Positions 6,434 to 10,751 of a DNA stretch of 10,751 nt are shown piece after piece. Source of the DNA: Chitinophagales bacterium (lineage in GTDB: Bacteria; Bacteroidota; Bacteroidia; Chitinophagales; BACL12); contig JACMJP010000362.1 of the NCBI GenBank assembly GCA_014380545.1, positions 1-10,751 of the forward strand, read 5' to 3'. How positions within the stretch are numbered: the first letter of the stretch is position 1; each line of letters opens with the position of its first letter. The notes beneath the pieces are model-generated. The model did no database searches, was not told where the DNA came from, and was given only the letters and a program-made list of their open reading frames with translations. Position numbers and translations under genes: made by a program.

Positions 6434-9400
6434 TTGAAATTTTTATTCTCCATAAAAAATAATTTCTGTTGTGCATTGCGTTTAACCCGATGTTCAATTA
6501 TTTATATTTTTATTTTATTTGGATTCCACTCTTTTGCGCAAAACAGCGATAATCATAAAATTCAATTCCATCAGTTTAGCACAGAGCATGGAATATCACA
6601 GAACTGTTTCTGGCATATTATACAAGATAAAAAGGGATATATGTGGTTTGGCACTACAAATGGTGTGTTGAAATTTGATGGTTATGATTTTACGATATTT
6701 CAGACAGATCCCGAAAATAAAAATGCCCTGCCTGATAGTTGGCTGTATGAAATGTGTAGCGATACAGAAGGAAATATATGGTTTATAGGGAGTGAAACAG
6801 GATTATTTAAATGTGATACTTACACCGAAAAATTTATATCTTTCCATCATGATAAGAATGATAAATACAGCATCCCTTCAGATTGCATCAGCTGCATAAC
6901 AACTGATAAAAAAGGTGGTTTATGGATCGCAACCTGCGATGGAGATTTATGCAGATATGATGCAGCTACAAAACATTTTATTAATTATTCAGAAAATAAT
7001 ATGCTGCCCGACACCTTGTGCAGCAAAACAATTTATTCTTTATTGCTCGATCACAATGGTTTGCTTTGGATCGGAACAAATAAGGGAGTTAATGTATTTG
7101 ATCCTGTTCACAAAACATTAATTGCTTACAAGCCAGGTGATGAAAATAATTTTGCACAATATTGTTCGGGCAATTACCTGTTTGAAGATCATGCAGGAAA
7201 TATATGGATGAGTTTTGTTAATGGCGGAGTTAAATATTTAGATCCATCAACCGGTATAGTAAGACACTATGTTCATGATGATAATGAACTGCATTCAATC
7301 AGCAGCAATAATATCGGCAAAATTTATGAAGATCATAAAAATAATATTTGGATAGCTACATATAATGCAGGGTTGAATTTATGGCAGCCGGAAACTAATA
7401 ACTTTTCCGTTTTTAAGGCTGATGCAGAAGATGAGAATGCACTGAGTGGTAATAATGTATCTACTATTTACGAGGATAACAGCGGAATACTTTGGATCGG
7501 CATGAATGGAGGCGGATTAAATACTGTGGATCTCAACGATAAAAATTTTGATATCTACAGAAAAGAATATGATAATGATTATGCTACGAATTTTCCTGTG
7601 TCAATGTATAAAGATCATGAAGGGAAAATTTGGATTGCTACATTTGGAGCAGGCATTCGTTCATTTGATCCGATCACAAAAAAATTTAATTCTTTTTTAT
7701 TCGAAAATAATAAAGTCGATAATAAAGGTTTTAATCTTTCTATGGTGGTGTTCGAAGATTCCAATAACACAATCTGGGCAGGCACACTCAGTGAAGGGTT
7801 GCATGCACTAAATCAGGAAACAGGAATTTTTAAAACATTCCATTCTATAAGTGATAATGCAGACTCTACTATTTTTAATCAGATAAATTGCATTGCAGAA
7901 GATAATAACGAACGATTATGGTTGGGAACAAGCGTCGGCTTGAAATGTTTCGACCTGAAAACAAACAAATACGTTGGCTTTAATGATATCTACACCGATA
8001 CCAACCAGCTAAGTAGTGATGACATTTCAAGTTTATATTTTGATGATGATGGCGTATTATGGATAGGAGGAACTTCGGGAGGTCTAACATTGTTCAGTCC
8101 TGCCTCAAATACTGTGAAAATCTATAAACAGGATGATAAAAATCCGAATTCAATAAGCAGCGATGCCATCACTTGTTTTTTTGATGATGAAAAGGGAAAG
8201 GTATGGATAGGAACAGACAATGGCGGTTTGAATGAATTCGATAAACTTAGTCAAAAATTTTCTTCATTCACAACAAAAAATGGTTTGCCTGGCAATTCAG
8301 TAAGAGGAATTCTTTCAGATGATAATGGAAATTTGTGGTTTAGCACGAATAATGGGATTTGCAAATTCACACCTCCATCAGGGGGAAATAATAATGCAGT
8401 TTGCCGCAATTATAGTATAAACGATGGATTGCCGGGCGATGAATATTTTTATAATACATGTGCAAAGGGTGATGGTGGAACATTATATTTCGGCAGTTAT
8501 ACCGGAATTGTATCTTTTAAGCCAAATGAATTAACAACTAACCAATTTATTACACCCGTGTTAATTACGGATTTTCAGATATTTAATAAATCAATTGTTT
8601 CAAATGATTCAAGCGGAATACTACAGATGCCGATTGATGAAACTGATGAGATAATACTCTCACATAAACAAAATGTTTTCTCGTTTACTTTTTCTGCATT
8701 GAGTTATGTGCATCCCGAAAAGAATCAGTTTGCTTATATGCTCGAAGGTTTTGATAAAGACTGGATTTATACTACTGCTTCAAAAAGATTTGCAACCTAT
8801 ACAAACCTGGATGCAGGTAAATATATCTTTAAAGTAAAGGCGAGTAATAACGACGGTATATGGAATGAAACACCGGCAGCTATCAAAATAACTATCACAC
8901 CACCTTACTGGCAGACATGGTGGTTTATATCCTTGTGCGGAATTGCTGGAACATTGTTATTATACAGTTTTTATAATTATCGCATGCAAAAGAAACGGGA
9001 TATCAGTCGCATCAGAAACAGGATTGCGAGTGACCTGCACGATGATTTGGGTGCAACGCTCAGCAGTATTTCAATCATGAGTGAAATTGTTCAGCAGCAA
9101 ATTAAAAATGAATTACCGCAAGCGATTCCCATGCTGGAAAAAATCGGACTCAGTTCACGGAATATGATCGAAAATGTAAATGATATGGTGTGGGCAATTA
9201 ATCCAAAAAACGACAGCTTTGAAAATATCATTAAACGCATGCGCACCTTTGCATCAGAAATATTGAGTGCAAAAGATATTGCGTTTAATCTTGATTTTGA
9301 TAAAAATCTTCTTGACTCAAAATTGAAAATGGATACACGGCGAAATTTTTATTTGATCTTTAAAGAAGCCATTAATAATATCGCAAAATATTCTGAAGCT

Positions 9401-9616
9401 ATGAATGCATTCGTCTTTTTAAAAAATAACGAAGATAATTTGATGATGATCATCAGGGATGATGGGAAAGGATTTGAAATAAATACTGTGGAAAAAGGCA
9501 ATGGATTAGTCAATATGCAATTGCGGGCAGAGGAAATGAAAGCAAAATTTAATCTTGCATCAACTCCCGGCAAGGGAACTGTAATTGAATTGGAACTAAA
9601 AAATGCAGCACTATGA
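6434..9616 (+). CDS. Two-component sensor histidine kinase with double Reg_prop propeller and Y_Y_Y sensor
   Basis: Residue numbers count from the TTG at 6434 (1060 residues). A signal peptide ends at SFAQ (about 33-36). From about 66 to 700 come some 14 propeller-repeat (Reg_prop) motifs such as YMWFGTTNG, LLWIGTNKG, NIWIATYNAG, VLWIGGTSGG and KVWIGTDNGG, the number for two seven-bladed propellers. A Y_Y_Y domain follows at about 740-822 (YMLEGFDKDW, YTNLDAGKYIFKVKASN), then one membrane helix (about 829-850). The cytosolic part has a HisKA_3 dimerisation domain with phospho-acceptor H869 in SDLHDDLGA, and an HATPase_c domain with the N-box EAINN (978-982), DDGKGF (1009-1014) and GNGLVNM (1022-1028). 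It should sense an extracytoplasmic ligand, often a polysaccharide or its breakdown product in related proteins, and phosphorylate the next-door regulator. Unlike hybrid HTCS proteins it has no receiver or DNA-binding part. No ATG exists before residue 70: the start is the TTG at 6434 or, giving a neater signal peptide (RLTRCSIIYIF...), the TTG at 6476. Confidence 0.93.
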   Translation: MKFLFSIKNNFCCALRLTRCSIIYIFILFGFHSFAQNSDNHKIQFHQFSTEHGISQNCFWHIIQDKKGYMWFGTTNGVLKFDGYDFTIFQTDPENKNALPDSWLYEMCSDTEGNIWFIGSETGLFKCDTYTEKFISFHHDKNDKYSIPSDCISCITTDKKGGLWIATCDGDLCRYDAATKHFINYSENNMLPDTLCSKTIYSLLLDHNGLLWIGTNKGVNVFDPVHKTLIAYKPGDENNFAQYCSGNYLFEDHAGNIWMSFVNGGVKYLDPSTGIVRHYVHDDNELHSISSNNIGKIYEDHKNNIWIATYNAGLNLWQPETNNFSVFKADAEDENALSGNNVSTIYEDNSGILWIGMNGGGLNTVDLNDKNFDIYRKEYDNDYATNFPVSMYKDHEGKIWIATFGAGIRSFDPITKKFNSFLFENNKVDNKGFNLSMVVFEDSNNTIWAGTLSEGLHALNQETGIFKTFHSISDNADSTIFNQINCIAEDNNERLWLGTSVGLKCFDLKTNKYVGFNDIYTDTNQLSSDDISSLYFDDDGVLWIGGTSGGLTLFSPASNTVKIYKQDDKNPNSISSDAITCFFDDEKGKVWIGTDNGGLNEFDKLSQKFSSFTTKNGLPGNSVRGILSDDNGNLWFSTNNGICKFTPPSGGNNNAVCRNYSINDGLPGDEYFYNTCAKGDGGTLYFGSYTGIVSFKPNELTTNQFITPVLITDFQIFNKSIVSNDSSGILQMPIDETDEIILSHKQNVFSFTFSALSYVHPEKNQFAYMLEGFDKDWIYTTASKRFATYTNLDAGKYIFKVKASNNDGIWNETPAAIKITITPPYWQTWWFISLCGIAGTLLLYSFYNYRMQKKRDISRIRNRIASDLHDDLGATLSSISIMSEIVQQQIKNELPQAIPMLEKIGLSSRNMIENVNDMVWAINPKNDSFENIIKRMRTFASEILSAKDIAFNLDFDKNLLDSKLKMDTRRNFYLIFKEAINNIAKYSEAMNAFVFLKNNEDNLMMIIRDDGKGFEINTVEKGNGLVNMQLRAEEMKAKFNLASTPGKGTVIELELKNAAL

Positions 9617-10248
9617 ATATTCGTGTGGCCATATTTGAAGATAATAACTTGTTGCGGGAAAGTTTATTTCAACTTATTAACGGAACAGATGGTTTTTCTG
9701 CTATCGGCGCCTTTCATGATTGCCGTGATATACTGTTCAACATAAAAAGAGTGGAACCTGACGTTGTGTTAATGGATATACAAATGCCGGGTATTACAGG
9801 CATTGAAGGAGCAAAAATCATTCATGATAATTTTCCTGAAATTAAAATCATTATGCAAACAGTTGTTGAGGATGAGGAAAGGATATTTGCATCCATCTGT
9901 AACGGGGCATCCGGATATTTACTTAAAAATACTTCACCGGTAAGATTATTAGAGGCAATAAAAGATGTGTATGAAGGAGGAGCACCTATGACGCCATCCA
10001 TTGCACAAAAAGTATTATTAAAATTCCGTCATCAGTCACCGCAAATAAATACAGATGATAATCTTACCCACCGGGAAAAAGAAATTCTCGAATGTTTAGT
10101 GCAGGGTATGAGTTATAAAATGGTAGCTTCTTCGCTTGCGATAAGTATTGATACCGTGCGGCATCATGTGCGCAACATATATGAGAAACTGCATGTGAAT
10201 TCAAAAAGCGAAGCTGTCGTGAAAGCGCTAAAGGGAAAGATTGTTTGA
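9613..10248 (+). CDS. NarL/LuxR-family response regulator, partner of the propeller kinase
   Basis: The 211-residue protein has a receiver domain (1-120) and a LuxR-type helix-turn-helix (about 148-208), the standard NarL/FixJ layout and length. In the receiver, E9/D10 form the acidic pocket, D55 in VVLMDIQMPG is the phosphorylation site, T83 is the switch residue and K105 in GYLLKNTSP is the conserved lysine. The output domain has LTHREKEILECLVQGMSYKMVA and, in the recognition part, SIDTVRHHVRNIYEKLHVNSKSEAV, all typical. Its ATG overlaps the kinase stop in ATGA (9613-9616), so the two are translationally coupled and form a cognate pair with the HisKA_3 kinase. It should bind DNA as a dimer after phosphorylation. 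Likely targets in this window are the kinase promoter itself and the divergent T9SS-cargo gene, inferred from the half-site cluster at 6311-6384. Confidence 0.95.
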   Translation: MNIRVAIFEDNNLLRESLFQLINGTDGFSAIGAFHDCRDILFNIKRVEPDVVLMDIQMPGITGIEGAKIIHDNFPEIKIIMQTVVEDEERIFASICNGASGYLLKNTSPVRLLEAIKDVYEGGAPMTPSIAQKVLLKFRHQSPQINTDDNLTHREKEILECLVQGMSYKMVASSLAISIDTVRHHVRNIYEKLHVNSKSEAVVKALKGKIV

Positions 10249-10271
10249 TGCGTTGTTGTTTGGAAGTATTA

Positions 10272-10751
10272 CTACGCTCTCTCAACAATAAAAAACGGAT
10301 TCAATAAATTTTCTTTATTGTATTGCAGATCTTTTTCTTCGCCGTAAATTTTTACTCTTGCACCTGCTTCTAATACCAATGCATGTCCTGCTGCAGTATC
10401 CCATTCCATTGTAGGTCCTAACCGTGGATATACATCTGCTTTTCCCTCAGCAACTAAACAGAATTTTAATGAGCTTCCCGCAGGAACAAAATTTACTGTT
10501 GCATATTTGTTTTCCATTTCTTTTAAGTAAGCGTCAAATTCAGGTGATGGATGTGAACGGCTTCCTATTAATGCAATCTCATTTTCCTTTGGTTCATTGA
10601 TCATAAGTTTTGTTTCAACTCCTTGTTCATCATTTTTAAATGCACCTTTATTTTCAACTGCGTAATACATTTGGTTTTTTGCAGGGATTCCCACTACACC
10701 TAAAACGGGTTTTCCATTTCTTATCAAAGCAATATTCACCGTGAACTCACC
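10272..10751 (-). CDS. cysQ: 3'(2'),5'-bisphosphate nucleotidase CysQ (C-terminal part, cut by window edge)
   Basis: The frame is open to the last base of the window and gives 159 residues before a TAG at 10274-10272. The N-terminus lies outside; the visible part begins GEFTVNIALIRNGKPVLGVV, which in the inositol monophosphatase-like family follows the D-P-x-D-G-T-x-x-F metal site, so the GTG or ATG codons here are not the start. Conserved CysQ features are present: YYAVENKGAF, SRSHPSPEF, the stretch GSSLKFCLVAEGKADVYPR and the WDTAAGHAL motif (about 117-125 of the visible part), whose Asp binds catalytic metal. The enzyme removes the 3'-phosphate of 3'-phosphoadenosine 5'-phosphate left over from sulfate assimilation, giving AMP. 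Gene end and motifs are intact. It converges on the regulator gene with 23 bp between, without a convincing terminator. Confidence 0.92.
   Translation of the reverse strand, partial: GEFTVNIALIRNGKPVLGVVGIPAKNQMYYAVENKGAFKNDEQGVETKLMINEPKENEIALIGSRSHPSPEFDAYLKEMENKYATVNFVPAGSSLKFCLVAEGKADVYPRLGPTMEWDTAAGHALVLEAGARVKIYGEEKDLQYNKENLLNPFFIVERA

Noticed and set aside
10064..10288. Minus-strand reading frame overlapping the regulator end and the CysQ end
   Set aside because: It is antisense to the helix-turn-helix of the regulator and its translation shows no family features.
10253..10288. TTGTTG / CAACAA inverted arms across the convergent regulator-cysQ gap as a terminator
   Set aside because: The arms are short, AT-biased and more than 20 bases apart, and the inner part does not pair; no T-run follows directly on the regulator strand.

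Overview
This AT-rich window reads as chromosome from a member of the Bacteroidota, probably of the Chitinophagales/Sphingobacteriales type. The grounds are two intact proteins ending in type A sorting domains of the type IX secretion system (T9SS), plus the remains of a third. A Reg_prop/Y_Y_Y sensor kinase, promoter-like TTTG...TAnnTTTG boxes and the absence of Shine-Dalgarno sequences point the same way. No RNA genes, CRISPR arrays, insertion sequences or phage genes were seen.

Left part (1-3077, all minus strand): the N-terminal 306 residues of an exported VPS10/sortilin-like BNR-repeat propeller protein run off the left edge, with a good Bacteroidota-type promoter. To its right lies a two-gene unit, an LtrA-family membrane protein followed 26 bp later by a 3-mercaptopyruvate-type sulfurtransferase.

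Middle part (3098-6250): an exported M23 metallopeptidase with an Ig-like domain and a T9SS tail is on the plus strand. It converges on two minus-strand T9SS-cargo genes. One (5144-6250) is intact. The other (4680-5083) is a decayed remnant with a stop codon inside its signal peptide, a frame change and apparently a large internal deletion.

Right part (6251-10751): a 183-bp divergent intergenic region separates the intact cargo gene from a sensor kinase/response regulator pair. It carries a dense cluster of ATGC/GCAT half-sites next to a promoter-like element. The kinase has an exported sensor of about 14 propeller-repeat motifs (two seven-bladed propellers), a Y_Y_Y domain, one membrane segment and a HisKA_3/HATPase core. 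Its stop overlaps the start of a NarL/LuxR-type regulator by four bases. A convergent, right-truncated CysQ gene (3'(2'),5'-bisphosphate nucleotidase) closes the window.

Overall the gene content is ordinary for the phylum. The most distinctive elements are the half-site cluster, which may link the two-component pair to the neighbouring surface protein, the cargo pseudogene, and the absence of any plausible ATG start for the kinase.
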